DNA of 64,000 nucleotides, taken from NCBI RefSeq assembly GCF_900115585.1, contig NZ_FOWZ01000002.1, positions 372,001 through 436,000 on the forward strand, given 5' to 3'. Within the stretch, counting starts at the first letter, position 1, and each line of letters opens with the position of its first letter. This stretch comes from Qipengyuania nanhaisediminis. GTDB taxonomy: Bacteria > Pseudomonadota > Alphaproteobacteria > Sphingomonadales > Sphingomonadaceae. Below the pieces are notes generated by a model, which saw nothing but the letters and a program-made list of their open reading frames with translations, made no database searches and had not been told where the DNA came from. Positions 52,328 through 61,093 of the stretch are shown piece after piece. The translations under genes were made by a program, and so were the position numbers.

Positions 52328-53710
52328 TCAGGCTTCCAGCGGTTCTCCAGGCTCCCTTACGGCCTGCGACCAGTCGAGATTGCGGGTGGCATACATCACG
52401 CCCGCCAGCGCGAAGAACATCGCGACCGAGCCAACGATCAGCGAGGCTTCCTCGAGGCTCATCAGCACGTAAAGTCCGGCGTAGAGTGCCGTCAGCAGAC
52501 CGCCGATAAAGCCTGCCCGCTTCCACCCGCCAAGAACTGCGGCACTGTAGGCGGTCAGCAGCCCGATAATGGCTGCACTGGCGATCAGATACGCCAAGGC
52601 AAACCCCGCGACTTCGGCGAAGGCCAAAAGCAGCACAAAGAACAGCACCAGCCCTGCCCCCGTCAGGAGGTATTCCGCCGCCGCCACGCGGGCTCCGCCG
52701 ATCACGTCGAACAGCAGGAAGGCAAGAAATGTGAAGCCGATAAAGAGGAAGCCATATTTCACGCTGCGGTCGACCTGTGAGTAGATGTCGCCAGGCTCGA
52801 CCAGGGCGATTGTCGCCCAGGCAACGTTCGAGGCTTCTTCGACGGCGCCGTATTCCGACATCATGCGACGTTCCAGTTCCGCTTCGGCTTCGTCAGCCGG
52901 TCCGTCTGCCGGACCTTGGCCAATAGCGAGCGTCCCGATCGACCAGTTCGCGCTGAAGCCTTCGTCGGAGATGTCGCTGGTGTCCGGCAGATAGCGACCT
53001 TCGAATCCGGGGTGCTGCCAGGACGAGGTCACGTTCCAGCGCGTGTCGCCGCCCTCCGGAGCCAGTGACAGGGACCGGCTACCGCGCAGGGTATAGCTGT
53101 ATTCGAGGTCGAGCGCGTCACCCTCGCTCCAGTCGTAGGTGCCGTGGAAGCCGCTGCCCTCGCCGCGGGCACGCTGGCCCGGTGACAGCTCGACCGCTTC
53201 TCCGCCGAGGCTCGCTTTCGCGCCGCCGCGCAAACCGCGTGCATCGCTCACCCCGAAGCGCAGCCGCGCCTCGGACAGGACGAGCTGGTCACGCGTCACA
53301 TCATAGCCGGAAAGATCGTCGGGCAATTCGAACCGCGCCTGTCCAGCCATGTCGGCAGAGAAGAAGACCGTTTCGTAGATCGCTTTCTTCTTGCGCTCCG
53401 TATCGAGCTGCGTTTCGAGCGAATGCTGCACCGGGGCAATAAGGATTTCCGAGCGCACCTGCTGCGTCTGCATGACCGATTTGCCATCGACCAGAACCGG
53501 GACCTGCTTCTGGGCGAGATAGGGGACGGCAAGGATCGGGGTGGAGACCACCTGCGATCCTCCCGCGCCCGCCGTGATGGTCGATTCCGCGATGCGGGCC
53601 TGGTTTTGCCGGTCGTTGACCAGATCATAGACCATGATGATCGGGATCAGCAGCACGAGGCCGATCAGCCCCGCTATGACCAGTTTGACTGTGGGGGATC
53701 TGTCTCGCAT
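52328..53710 (-). CDS. creD: cell envelope integrity protein CreD
   Basis: 460 residues from ATG 53710 (GGAG eight bases upstream). One N-terminal TM helix ('LVIAGLIGLVLLIPIIMVYD'), a large periplasmic beta-rich domain with 'LAVPYLAQKQVPVLVDGKSV' and 'RVSEIL'-like strands, and about five C-terminal TM helices beginning 'YGFLFIGFTFLAFLLFDVIG', which is the CreD signature. In other bacteria CreD responds to beta-lactams and envelope stress. Here it stands beside the blaI/blaR1-like pair, from which it is separated by a terminator, so it is probably its own unit. Confidence 0.9.
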   Translation of the reverse strand: MRDRSPTVKLVIAGLIGLVLLIPIIMVYDLVNDRQNQARIAESTITAGAGGSQVVSTPILAVPYLAQKQVPVLVDGKSVMQTQQVRSEILIAPVQHSLETQLDTERKKKAIYETVFFSADMAGQARFELPDDLSGYDVTRDQLVLSEARLRFGVSDARGLRGGAKASLGGEAVELSPGQRARGEGSGFHGTYDWSEGDALDLEYSYTLRGSRSLSLAPEGGDTRWNVTSSWQHPGFEGRYLPDTSDISDEGFSANWSIGTLAIGQGPADGPADEAEAELERRMMSEYGAVEEASNVAWATIALVEPGDIYSQVDRSVKYGFLFIGFTFLAFLLFDVIGGARVAAAEYLLTGAGLVLFFVLLLAFAEVAGFALAYLIASAAIIGLLTAYSAAVLGGWKRAGFIGGLLTALYAGLYVLMSLEEASLIVGSVAMFFALAGVMYATRNLDWSQAVREPGEPLEA

Positions 53711-53789
53711 CGTTTCATCTCCATCTATTGCGATGAAACGTTTTTTGTGAGCGACGAACTGAATGCCTTGTGAACCCGTCCGGGCACGC

Positions 53790-53820
53790 AAAAGGCCGGC
53801 CTCCACGCGGAGACCGGCCT
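53790..53820 (-). terminator. rho-independent terminator of the blaI/blaR1-like operon
   Basis: On the minus strand, AGGCCGG-x-CTCC pairs with GGAG-x-CCGGCCT around an ACGC-type loop (arms 53793-53804 and 53809-53820, one mismatch), followed by a TTTT run at 53790-53793. It ends 20 bp past the blaR1-like stop. Confidence 0.8.
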
Positions 53821-53839
53821 CTCAGGAGTTTGTATTAAC

Positions 53840-55585
53840 TCAGGAGAGCGAGGATTCGAGTTCGGCGATTTCCTCGTCCAGGTCGCGCAGGATTTCCGCG
53901 CGGGTTTCTGCATCCAGCGAGCGATCCTTTGCGATCGCCGTCCGCGCCCCGCGGATTGCACTGAGCGCAATGCGGTCACCAGCGGTCTCGCACACATACA
54001 TCACGGTCTTGCCGTTGGACTTCACCTTCGTGGTGACCGGCTGGTCGGGATAGACGCACTTCTCGATCACTTCAGGCACCGCCGCCATGGCCTGCGCCAC
54101 CGCCTGTGCGACGGCTGCTTCGGTTTCCGCCTCGAGCTTCGCATGGCGCGCTTCGGCCTTGGCTTCGGCTTTCTCCCGCTTGGCTTCGGCATAGGCCACG
54201 CGGCCTTCCGCCCAGTCCTTGCGGCCCTCGGCATAAGCGATGCGGCCTTCGGCCCAATCCTGACGGCTTTCGGCATAGGCAATGCGGGATTCCGCCCATG
54301 CCTTGCGGCCCTCGTCATAGTCGCGGGAAGTCCAGCGCTTCTCCACCCGCTTTGCCTCGGCCAAGGCGCGGCGCGCATCGGCCTTCGCGCGGGCGGCGTC
54401 AGCCATGGCGCGTTCGTGGTCGGGCGCAGGCGGTGCAAGCGGAGCTTCGGGCGCCATGGGCGGCAGCGGCGCCTCCGGATAGGCTGCGGGCAGCGGTGCT
54501 TCGGGCGCTGCAGGGGCGACCGGATAGGCGAAGTCTGCCAGCGGCGCTGCTTCCACGACGGCGACTTCGTCCGAAGTCGGCATGGCCGACACTTCCGCAA
54601 AGCAAACCGAGGCGGTGAGCGGCACGGCGAGGAAGGCGCCGGCCAGCGTTGCGCGGCCGGCAATACGGCGGCGCGGCGAAATATCGGACATGTTCAAACT
54701 CCTCAAACGATGGATGATCGACTTGTCCCCCAGAACTGGACACGCCATCGGCGCGGCGAGCGCCGGTCGCGGCGTCCCCTGCGGATGGCGAGCGAAATCG
54801 GCAATGATGCCGGCATAGGTAGCGCGTTCTTCACGCGGGCGGGCGGCCACGACACGCGCGTCGCAGGCAGCTTCCTGGTCGCGGCGCAGCGCGCTCCAGC
54901 CCAGCCAGCCAAGCGGATTGAACCAGTGGATCGCGAACAGCGGCTGGACGGCCATGTTGACGATCAGGTCCCCGCCGCGATGATGGGCGAGCTCGTGCGC
55001 AATCGCGAGGTCGCGCGAAATCCGGTCGCGGCTGGCCATGAAGCCTGCTGGCAAGGCGATGACGCGGTCGAGCACACCGAATGCCATCGGCCCCGAAATG
55101 GCAGGCGTTTCGATCAGGCGCACGCTGCCGACATCGCCCACCGGGCGCGCATCGTCGAGCAAATCGCGGCGCAGTTCGAAATAGAGATAGAAACGGCGCG
55201 TCAGCATGACCGCAGCACCGACCAGCCAGATTGCCACCAGCGGCAGCACGAAGTCGGTGGGGTCCGCGAAGGTTTGCGGCGCAGGCGAACGAGCGGCCAT
55301 ATCGGCAAAGAAGGTGGCAGGCTCTACCGCGGCCTCGTCCAGGGCGAGCGGCGCGGTTTCGAACGACACCTCTTCGCGCGGGGTGAGGTTCATCCATGCC
55401 GGAAGCGTGAATGGCGGAACGAAGAGCCGCGCCAGCGGAATAAACCACAGCGCGTAGGCCGCGCCGGAGCCGAAGTGTTTGGCAACGGGACGGCGAAGCA
55501 CCATCACCATCGCGATCAGGGCGCCTGTCCACACCAGCGTGTCGAACAGGAACCACTCCCAATATTCGCGAAGAAGCTCGATCAT
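53840..55585 (-). CDS. BlaR1-like M56 membrane metalloprotease with heptapeptide repeats
   Basis: 581 residues. About four N-terminal TM helices surround an M56 gluzincin motif, H-E-x-x-H in 'LAIAHELAHHRGGDLIVN' (about 195-200). A further TM follows near 310 ('AGRATLAGAFLAVPLTASVCF'). In place of a penicillin-binding sensor the C-terminus has a Pro/Ala-rich linker (about 340-395), nine 7-residue repeats of the S/G-R-x-A/D-Y/W-A-E type (about 418-481), then a short domain with two cysteines ('IEKCVYPDQPVTTKV', 'MYVCETAGD'). It is coupled (ATGA) to the blaI gene. It presumably senses an envelope signal and cleaves the repressor. Confidence 0.85.
   Translation of the reverse strand: MIELLREYWEWFLFDTLVWTGALIAMVMVLRRPVAKHFGSGAAYALWFIPLARLFVPPFTLPAWMNLTPREEVSFETAPLALDEAAVEPATFFADMAARSPAPQTFADPTDFVLPLVAIWLVGAAVMLTRRFYLYFELRRDLLDDARPVGDVGSVRLIETPAISGPMAFGVLDRVIALPAGFMASRDRISRDLAIAHELAHHRGGDLIVNMAVQPLFAIHWFNPLGWLGWSALRRDQEAACDARVVAARPREERATYAGIIADFARHPQGTPRPALAAPMACPVLGDKSIIHRLRSLNMSDISPRRRIAGRATLAGAFLAVPLTASVCFAEVSAMPTSDEVAVVEAAPLADFAYPVAPAAPEAPLPAAYPEAPLPPMAPEAPLAPPAPDHERAMADAARAKADARRALAEAKRVEKRWTSRDYDEGRKAWAESRIAYAESRQDWAEGRIAYAEGRKDWAEGRVAYAEAKREKAEAKAEARHAKLEAETEAAVAQAVAQAMAAVPEVIEKCVYPDQPVTTKVKSNGKTVMYVCETAGDRIALSAIRGARTAIAKDRSLDAETRAEILRDLDEEIAELESSLS
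54141..54328 (-). repeat. tandem 21-bp repeats coding heptapeptides in the BlaR1-like protein
   Basis: Nine consecutive 7-codon units can be aligned: TSRDYDE, GRKAWAE, SRIAYAE, SRQDWAE, GRIAYAE, GRKDWAE, GRVAYAE, AKREKAE, AKAEARH. The middle ones alternate IAYAE and DWAE, so the underlying unit may be 42 bp. The heptad period and Ala/Glu/Arg content predict a long coiled coil. Confidence 0.8.
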
Positions 55586-55971
55586 TTCCGCATCTCCTTG
55601 AGGAGCGCCTCGATCTCTTCGAGGTCGGAATCCGTGAGCGCTTCATTCTCGGCCAGATGGGCGAACAGCGGCGCGGCGCGGCCGCCGAACAGGCGGTCGA
55701 CCAGCCTGCGCGATTCGCCGCCGACATAGTCGGAACGCTCGATGAGCGGGTGGTAGAGAAACTTGCGCCCCTGCGGTTCGGTACCGATAACGCGCTTTGC
55801 CACCAGGCGGCCAAGCAGCGTCTTTACCGTCGGGATCGACCAGTCGTTATCGGCACAGACCCGCTCGCACACTTCGGCAGCCGACAGCGGACTTTCGGTC
55901 CACAGGGCCTCCATGACCGCGTGTTCAGCTTCGCTGATCCGGTCACCCGGCGATTGCTTGCGCTGTCCCAT
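55582..55971 (-). CDS. BlaI/MecI/CopY family transcriptional repressor
   Basis: 129 residues from ATG 55971 with AAGAGG six bases upstream. The winged-helix DNA-binding domain is clear: 'ISEAEHAVMEALWTESPLSA', 'IPTVKTLLGRLVAKRVIGTE' and 'RKFLYHPLIERSDYVGGESR'. The C-terminal dimerisation helices end 'EIEALLKEMRK'. It likely represses its own operon through the two boxes at 56005-56041, and release would come from cleavage by the M56 protease it is co-translated with (known for the BlaI/BlaR1 pair). Frames extending to 56043 cross the operators and are unlikely. Confidence 0.92.
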   Translation of the reverse strand: MGQRKQSPGDRISEAEHAVMEALWTESPLSAAEVCERVCADNDWSIPTVKTLLGRLVAKRVIGTEPQGRKFLYHPLIERSDYVGGESRRLVDRLFGGRAAPLFAHLAENEALTDSDLEEIEALLKEMRK

Positions 55972-56004
55972 AACGTACCTCTTCCCTCGGAATTCGCTGA
56001 TTTC

Positions 56005-56020
56005 GTTTACGGCTGTAGAC
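56005..56020 (-). promoter_or_regulatory. candidate BlaI operator, proximal box
   Basis: Read on the minus strand the box is GTCTACAGCCGTAAAC with the core TACA-N2-CGTA. The family consensus is TACA-N2-TGTA, so one base differs. It lies about 34 bp upstream of the blaI ATG. Its core could overlap a -10 element (TACAGC) placed 17 nt behind a TTTACA -35. Confidence 0.65.
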
Positions 56021-56025
56021 AGTTT

Positions 56026-56041
56026 GACTACGCGTGTAAAC
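56026..56041 (-). promoter_or_regulatory. candidate BlaI operator, distal box
   Basis: Read on the minus strand the box is GTTTACACGCGTAGTC with the core TACA-N2-CGTA, matching the proximal box in 12 of 16 positions when one is inverted. The two centres are 21 bp apart, two helical turns, which suits cooperative dimer binding on one DNA face. A -35-like TTTACA lies within it. Confidence 0.65.
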
Positions 56042-56185
56042 ATAAAACGATTCCCGCACCCGCATCTGGCAGAAAGTATCGAGGCACGGGTTGCAACAAA
56101 GGCTCTGCACGGGACGCCCGACTATCGATGAACGGCAACAAAGCTCGGGATTGACGACGCACAATGCTGATGTAGCCTGCCTTGC

Positions 56186-56833
56186 ATGCTGAAGATTTTC
56201 CTCCCTGCCCTCGCCTTGATTGCCGCACCGCTTGGCGCGCAGGAGGCGGAAGTCGCCCCTCCCCAGCCTGGCGAACCCGAAACCGTCCGCGTCGTCCTCG
56301 AAACGACGGCAGGCGACATTACCGTGGAGCTTGAAACCGAGCGGGCACCGATCACGGCGGGCAATTTCCTGCGCTATGTCGATGAAGACCGCTTCGACGG
56401 TACGGTCTTCTACCGCGCGATGACGCTGGACTGGGGCGACCAGCCCAACGGACTGATCCAGGGCGGCACGCAGTGGGACCCGGACAGGGTGCTGCCCGGC
56501 ATCCCACATGAACCGACGACGGTAACCGGCCTCAGCCACACCAAGGGTGCGCTCTCCATGGCGATGGGCGAACCGGGAACGGCCAATGGAGACTTCTCGA
56601 TCTTCCTTCAGGATTCGACCGGCATGGACGCCGATCCCAAGTCCGAAGACCCCGTATGGCAGAACGGCTATGCGGTGTTCGGCTATGTCGTCGAAGGGAT
56701 GGACGTGGTCGCCGCAATCCATGCCATGCCCACCGATCCCGAAAAGGGAGAAGGCTGGATGAAAGGACAGATGCTGGCCGAGCCGGTCAAGCTCATAGAG
56801 GCGCGCCGCCTCGCCTCTCCGAGCGAGGACTAA
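56186..56833 (+). CDS. periplasmic cyclophilin-type peptidylprolyl isomerase
   Basis: 215 residues with a signal peptide (1-18, cut near 'APLGAQ'). The cyclophilin fold is seen in 'VRVVLETTAGDITVELETER', 'ITAGNFLRYVDEDRFDGTVF', 'GGTQWDPDRVLPGIPHEPTT' and 'GLSHTKGALSMAMGEPGTAN'. Some canonical active-site residues are changed relative to PpiA, so activity is likely but not certain. It assists folding of exported proteins. It is divergent from blaI across a 214-bp gap that also carries a small direct repeat (GCAACAAAG near 56092 and 56139). A TTGACG lies at 56151 without a clear -10. Confidence 0.9.
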   Translation: MLKIFLPALALIAAPLGAQEAEVAPPQPGEPETVRVVLETTAGDITVELETERAPITAGNFLRYVDEDRFDGTVFYRAMTLDWGDQPNGLIQGGTQWDPDRVLPGIPHEPTTVTGLSHTKGALSMAMGEPGTANGDFSIFLQDSTGMDADPKSEDPVWQNGYAVFGYVVEGMDVVAAIHAMPTDPEKGEGWMKGQMLAEPVKLIEARRLASPSED

Positions 56834-57693
56834 CAGACCTCGGCGGTGTTTTCCGGAATTGGTCCCGGCGGTACGCGCGCCGGGCTGGCGTGGAAGGGGT
56901 CGGATTTGAGCCGGTGCCGCATACCGTATGCCGCGCCCAATGCGGCGAACAGCTTCGGATCATATGCCGCAAGATCGGGGTGATCGAGGATGCGCAGCCC
57001 GTCTACGACGACCAAACGGTTCGAATTGAACCAGATCTGCGTGCCTTCGGCCCAGTATTCCTGGATGGTCGTGGTCGCGTATTCGTTCAGCCAGAGATCG
57101 TTGGCGAGCGCATGGGCATAGGCAGCCTCGATTTCGGCAAATAGCGCGGGATCGACCGCTTCGATCGCAAACAGGACATTGTGCGCCATCTCGTGGACGA
57201 AAATGGTTTCGCCGAAATAGCGTGACGTCGGCAGGCCGAGGACGTCCTCTTCCGATCCGACCGTGCGCTCGCCGCCAATCCCTCTTGCGCGCTCGTCCCA
57301 ATATTCGCGATCGGACTTGGCACCGATGCGCACGTCGTAATGCTTGAGTTCGCAGCGCGTCAGGCGCGGATCGTCACGAGCAGGCTTCGTCCAATGCGCC
57401 TTGTCGGGCAGGTCGAGCAATGCTTCGTCTTCGGCGATAATCGCGACGCGATAGTCGTTCGCCGCCAGCCATGTCGCGAAGTCAGGTCGGTGCGCCAGCA
57501 TCCCGCGTGCCATGTCACGCGCGGAAAGGAGCGCCTCGTCGGATACCCGGGCCGACGACAGGATCGGAATGCCCGAGGCGTCGACGTGCTTTGCATAAAA
57601 GGGTTCGGCGCCAATCGACGAAGGCGGTGCGGCGGGCGTCACCGCACAGGCCGCGAGTGCGAGAATCAATGCAGGCGACAAGTAACCCTTCAC
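56830..57693 (-). CDS. putative zinc metallopeptidase-like lipoprotein (HExxH)
   Basis: 287 residues from a GTG at 57693 overlapping the previous stop (GTGA). Lipoprotein signal with lipobox LAAC (Cys16). The centre holds the zinc motif H-E-M-A-H in 'ETIFVHEMAHNVLFAIEAV' (about 168-172), and 'TIQEYWAEGTQIWFNSNR' about 50 residues later could give the third Glu ligand. The rest has many Trp/Tyr and ends 'PIPENTAEVC'. I do not recognise a named family; the layout resembles zincins with an E-x-x-A-E helix. It is the last gene of a three-gene coupled operon. Its stop overlaps the cyclophilin stop region. Confidence 0.78.
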   Translation of the reverse strand: MKGYLSPALILALAACAVTPAAPPSSIGAEPFYAKHVDASGIPILSSARVSDEALLSARDMARGMLAHRPDFATWLAANDYRVAIIAEDEALLDLPDKAHWTKPARDDPRLTRCELKHYDVRIGAKSDREYWDERARGIGGERTVGSEEDVLGLPTSRYFGETIFVHEMAHNVLFAIEAVDPALFAEIEAAYAHALANDLWLNEYATTTIQEYWAEGTQIWFNSNRLVVVDGLRILDHPDLAAYDPKLFAALGAAYGMRHRLKSDPFHASPARVPPGPIPENTAEVC

Positions 57694-58133
57694 AGCAACC
57701 TCGCCCTTTGGTCGGGCGTAAGCAATGCACAGGCTTCGGTCTTGCCGAACCAGCGATAGCGGTTGCGCGCAACGAAGCGGTATATTGCGTCGCGAAGGGG
57801 CCGCGGGACGATGCGAAAAACCCCGGCAAGCCGCCACAGGCCGCCCAAGCGGCGCGCCAACTGAAAGTATCCCTCGCTCATTTCATATGCCTGCCCATCC
57901 GCCAGGAACAGGTAGCTGTCATCCATCCTTAACCCGTAATGCCGGTAAAGCGCGCTGCCCAGTTCGCCTTGCGCGCTGGTGAGCGCGATCCTTTCCTTCC
58001 GGTCATGCTGCATGATGAACCGCGCTCCGCCCGAACAGAGGACGCAGACATTATCGAAAACGAATAGTGGACGGCTGTCGTCGAAGTCGGGGACCTGCGG
58101 ATCGTCGCGATAGCTGTATGGTGGATGCGTCAT
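57690..58133 (-). CDS. DCC-type thiol-disulfide oxidoreductase (DUF393)
   Basis: 147 residues from ATG 58133, which overlaps the previous stop (ATGA). The D-x2-C-x2-C motif is D27-N-V-C30-V-L-C33 in 'LFVFDNVCVLCSGGARFIM', the defining mark of the DCC family, followed by 'RIALTSAQGELGSALYRHYG' and 'LARRLGGLWRLAGVFRIVPR'. The C-terminus is basic with aromatic residues ('YRFVARNRYRWFGK'), possibly membrane-near. The function in cells is poorly known; thiol redox reactions are likely. Confidence 0.9.
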   Translation of the reverse strand: MTHPPYSYRDDPQVPDFDDSRPLFVFDNVCVLCSGGARFIMQHDRKERIALTSAQGELGSALYRHYGLRMDDSYLFLADGQAYEMSEGYFQLARRLGGLWRLAGVFRIVPRPLRDAIYRFVARNRYRWFGKTEACALLTPDQRARLL

Positions 58134-59233
58134 TCGTCGATACACTCGATATCGAGGCCCGCGAAAGCCGCGCGGTATTCATCCAGGGAAATCACGTCGA
58201 GACATGGCCGCGCTCCGGGTGCCAGTTGCTCTCCACGAGCAAGCTTGCGGGCAATCAGGATCGGCGGGATGACCGGGATGTTCGGCCCGTGGCCACTGCG
58301 GGCGATGATCCAGTGTCGCCGGATGACCGGAGCGCCTCTAGCGTCCACCCCCTCGATCACCATGTGGAAACCGCTGCGCCCCCGGCTGAGGACATTGAAA
58401 GGCTTCGACAGGCTGACCAACAGGTCGGCAAAGCGCGACAGGTTCGGGATCAACCGCACCCTCCGCAGCGCGCCCATCACCCACAGCCCGAAATGTAGGG
58501 GTGCGATTTCGTGTCCGGCAAGGAAGCGATGGTCCTGCAATCCCGGGTATCGCGATTGGAAGAGTTCGAGGTCCGGAACATCGCCGGTAGCAAACCAGCG
58601 GCGCCCGAGATCGGGATAGTCGACTGGGATAGCGCCGCGCCATCCGATCTCTTCCTGCATCCGGCCAGCCTGAAGGCGCGTGAACCGCTCTCCGACATAG
58701 GACAGCACCGCAGCCACCGTCCCCGCGCCGCGATTGGCTTGTTCTGCGCCGCTGATCCCGTATTCGACACGGCGCAGTTCCGTCATGTCTTCAAGCGCCG
58801 CGTCGCAATAGGCAGCCGTCAGCGCCGGGACCGAGCTGGCGCCGGAGAGGACCGTGACGCCCTTTTCCCGCGCGACTGAATCCAGCTCTCCGATGCCGCA
58901 CACGAATGCGCGCGCATCCGCGATGTCGCAATAATGGGCGCCGACCGCGATCGCCGCCTTCGCTACGCCGTACCCCTGGCCTTGATACGGGCCGACCATG
59001 TTGATAACGAGGTCCGGCGCAATCTCGCCAAGCATGACGGCAGGAGGATCCGCGATATCGACACGGGCCGCGTGCGCCGGATTGGCAGCCTGCAAGCCAG
59101 CTGCGAACTTCTGTGCCTTTGCCAGGTTACGTCCGCAGATGACGAGTTCGATCGCTCTGTCCGCAGCCAGCTGGCGTGCGACGTAGCCACCGAAATTGCC
59201 GTAGCCTCCGATGATGGCGACACGAAACGGCAT
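58130..59233 (-). CDS. saccharopine dehydrogenase-like NAD(P)-binding protein
   Basis: 367 residues. The N-terminal dinucleotide loop is 'FRVAIIGGYGNFGGYVARQL' followed by 'ELVICGRNLAKAQKFAAGLQ' and 'DLVINMVGPYQGQGYGVAKA'. 'VTVLSGASSVPALTAAYCDA' and a C-terminal domain of mixed type follow. It belongs to the saccharopine dehydrogenase NADP-binding family, most of which are not true lysine enzymes. The substrate is unknown. It lies 18 bp after sdhA and leads a coupled operon with the DCC protein and the zincin lipoprotein. Confidence 0.85.
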   Translation of the reverse strand: MPFRVAIIGGYGNFGGYVARQLAADRAIELVICGRNLAKAQKFAAGLQAANPAHAARVDIADPPAVMLGEIAPDLVINMVGPYQGQGYGVAKAAIAVGAHYCDIADARAFVCGIGELDSVAREKGVTVLSGASSVPALTAAYCDAALEDMTELRRVEYGISGAEQANRGAGTVAAVLSYVGERFTRLQAGRMQEEIGWRGAIPVDYPDLGRRWFATGDVPDLELFQSRYPGLQDHRFLAGHEIAPLHFGLWVMGALRRVRLIPNLSRFADLLVSLSKPFNVLSRGRSGFHMVIEGVDARGAPVIRRHWIIARSGHGPNIPVIPPILIARKLARGEQLAPGARPCLDVISLDEYRAAFAGLDIECIDE

Positions 59234-59251
59234 GACCTGCTTGCCGCGGGT

Positions 59252-61093
59252 TTAGTAGACCCGCTTTTTCGGCTCGATGTAGTCGACGTCGTCGGTCAGC
59301 GTGTACTCGTGGACCGGACGATAATCGATCTTCACGCCGCCGCCATTGCCGCCCCAACCGTCGAACCAGGCGATGGTGTGCTTCATCCAGTTCTTGTCGT
59401 CACGCTCAGGGAAGTCCTCGTGCGCGTGGGCACCGCGGCTTTCCTTGCGGTTTTCGGCCGAAGCGATGGTCACATTGGCCTGCGCCATGAGGTTGTCGAG
59501 TTCGAGCGTTTCGATGAGGTCGCTGTTCCAGATCATCGAGCGGTCGTGGACCTTCACGTCCTCCATCCGTTTGTTAACGTCGCGGAGCAGCTCGACGCCT
59601 TCGGAAAGCAGCTTGCTGTCGCGGAACACGGCAGCGTGCTTCTGCATGCTCTTCTGCATGTCGGAACGCAGGACAGCGGTCGGGATGCTGCCGTCGGCAT
59701 GACGGAAGTGGTCGAGGCGCGTCAGCGCGAGGTCGGCGCTGTCCTTGGGAAGTTCGTCATGGCTGACGCCGGGCTTGACGATTTCCTTCAGGCGATGGCC
59801 GGTCGCGCGGCCGAAGACCACGAGATCGATCAGCGAGTTCGAGCCGAGGCGGTTCGCGCCGTGGACCGACACACAGGCCGCTTCGCCGACGGCGAATAGG
59901 CCGGGGACGATCTTTTCCGGATCGCTCGGATCGCCCGCCATCACTTCGCCGTGATAGTTACAGGGGATGCCGCCCATGTTGTAATGGACCGTCGGCGTGA
60001 CCGGCAGAGGCTGCTTGGTCAGGTCGACACCGGCAAAGATCTTGCCGCTTTCGGTGATGCCCGGCAGGCGCTCGCCCAAAACCTTGGGATCGATGTGATC
60101 GAGGTGCAGGTAGATGTGGTCGCCATCGGGGCCGACACCGCGTCCCTCGCGCATTTCCAGCGCCATCGAACGCGACACGACGTCGCGCGATGCAAGGTCC
60201 TTGGCGGAAGGCGCATAGCGTTCCATGAACCGCTCGCCTTCGGAATTGGTCAGGTAACCGCCCTCGCCGCGCGCACCTTCGGTGATGAGCACGCCAGCAC
60301 CGTAGATGCCGGTCGGGTGGAACTGCACGAATTCCATGTCCTGCAGCGGGAGGCCGGCGCGCAGCACCATGCCGCCACCGTCGCCGGTGCAGGTATGGGC
60401 CGAGGTCGCGGTGTAATAGCAGCGGCCATAACCGCCCGTCGCCAGCACGACCGCGTGGCTGCGGAAACGGTGGATCGTCCCATCGTCGAGGCACATGGCG
60501 ATGACGCCGCGGCAAACCTTGCCGTTCGGACCGTCTTCCATGATCAGGTCGAGCGCGAAATATTCGATGAAGAAGTCCGCGTCGTACTTCAGGCTCTGCT
60601 GGTAGAGCGCGTGCAGCATGGCGTGACCCGTACGGTCGGCCGCGGCGCAGGTGCGCTGCACGGGCGGGCCTTCGCCCATGTTCTGCATGTGGCCGCCGAA
60701 GGGGCGCTGGTAGATCGTGCCGTCGTCATTGCGGCTGAAGGGCACACCGGCGTGCTCCAGCTCGTAGACCGCCTGCGGGGCTTCGCGGACCATGTATTCG
60801 ATCGCATCCTGGTCGCCGAGCCAGTCGGAGCCCTTCACCGTATCGTACATGTGCCACGACCAGTGGTCGGGCGTGTTGTTGCCGAGCGAAGCGGCGATGC
60901 CGCCCTGCGCTGCAACGGTGTGCGAACGGGTCGGGAAAACCTTGGTGATGCAGGCCGTGCGCAGGCCGCTTTCCGCGCTGCCCATCGTGGCGCGCAGGCC
61001 CGAGCCACCGGCGCCGACGACGACGGTGTCATAGGTGTGGTCGATGATTGGGTAACTGCGACCGCCGATTTCGAAAGTTTCGGTGCGGGCCAT
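59252..61093 (-). CDS. sdhA: succinate dehydrogenase flavoprotein subunit
   Basis: 613 residues. FAD-binding '[20 protein letters not shown]' and the covalent-flavin His58 in '[19 protein letters not shown]'. Also 'YCTATSAH'-like region '[20 protein letters not shown]', '[20 protein letters not shown]', '[19 protein letters not shown]' and '[15 protein letters not shown]', the conserved C-terminal Arg/His stretch. It oxidises succinate in the TCA cycle at the inner membrane. The start overlaps the sdhD stop by one base (TGATG). The iron-sulfur subunit gene sdhB does not follow. Confidence 0.97.
   Translation of the reverse strand: MARTETFEIGGRSYPIIDHTYDTVVVGAGGSGLRATMGSAESGLRTACITKVFPTRSHTVAAQGGIAASLGNNTPDHWSWHMYDTVKGSDWLGDQDAIEYMVREAPQAVYELEHAGVPFSRNDDGTIYQRPFGGHMQNMGEGPPVQRTCAAADRTGHAMLHALYQQSLKYDADFFIEYFALDLIMEDGPNGKVCRGVIAMCLDDGTIHRFRSHAVVLATGGYGRCYYTATSAHTCTGDGGGMVLRAGLPLQDMEFVQFHPTGIYGAGVLITEGARGEGGYLTNSEGERFMERYAPSAKDLASRDVVSRSMALEMREGRGVGPDGDHIYLHLDHIDPKVLGERLPGITESGKIFAGVDLTKQPLPVTPTVHYNMGGIPCNYHGEVMAGDPSDPEKIVPGLFAVGEAACVSVHGANRLGSNSLIDLVVFGRATGHRLKEIVKPGVSHDELPKDSADLALTRLDHFRHADGSIPTAVLRSDMQKSMQKHAAVFRDSKLLSEGVELLRDVNKRMEDVKVHDRSMIWNSDLIETLELDNLMAQANVTIASAENRKESRGAHAHEDFPERDDKNWMKHTIAWFDGWGGNGGGVKIDYRPVHEYTLTDDVDYIEPKKRVY

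Noticed and set aside
56087..56145. Direct repeat GCAACAAAG upstream of the cyclophilin gene
   Set aside because: Two short copies only, with no relation to a promoter or start codon that would indicate a function.
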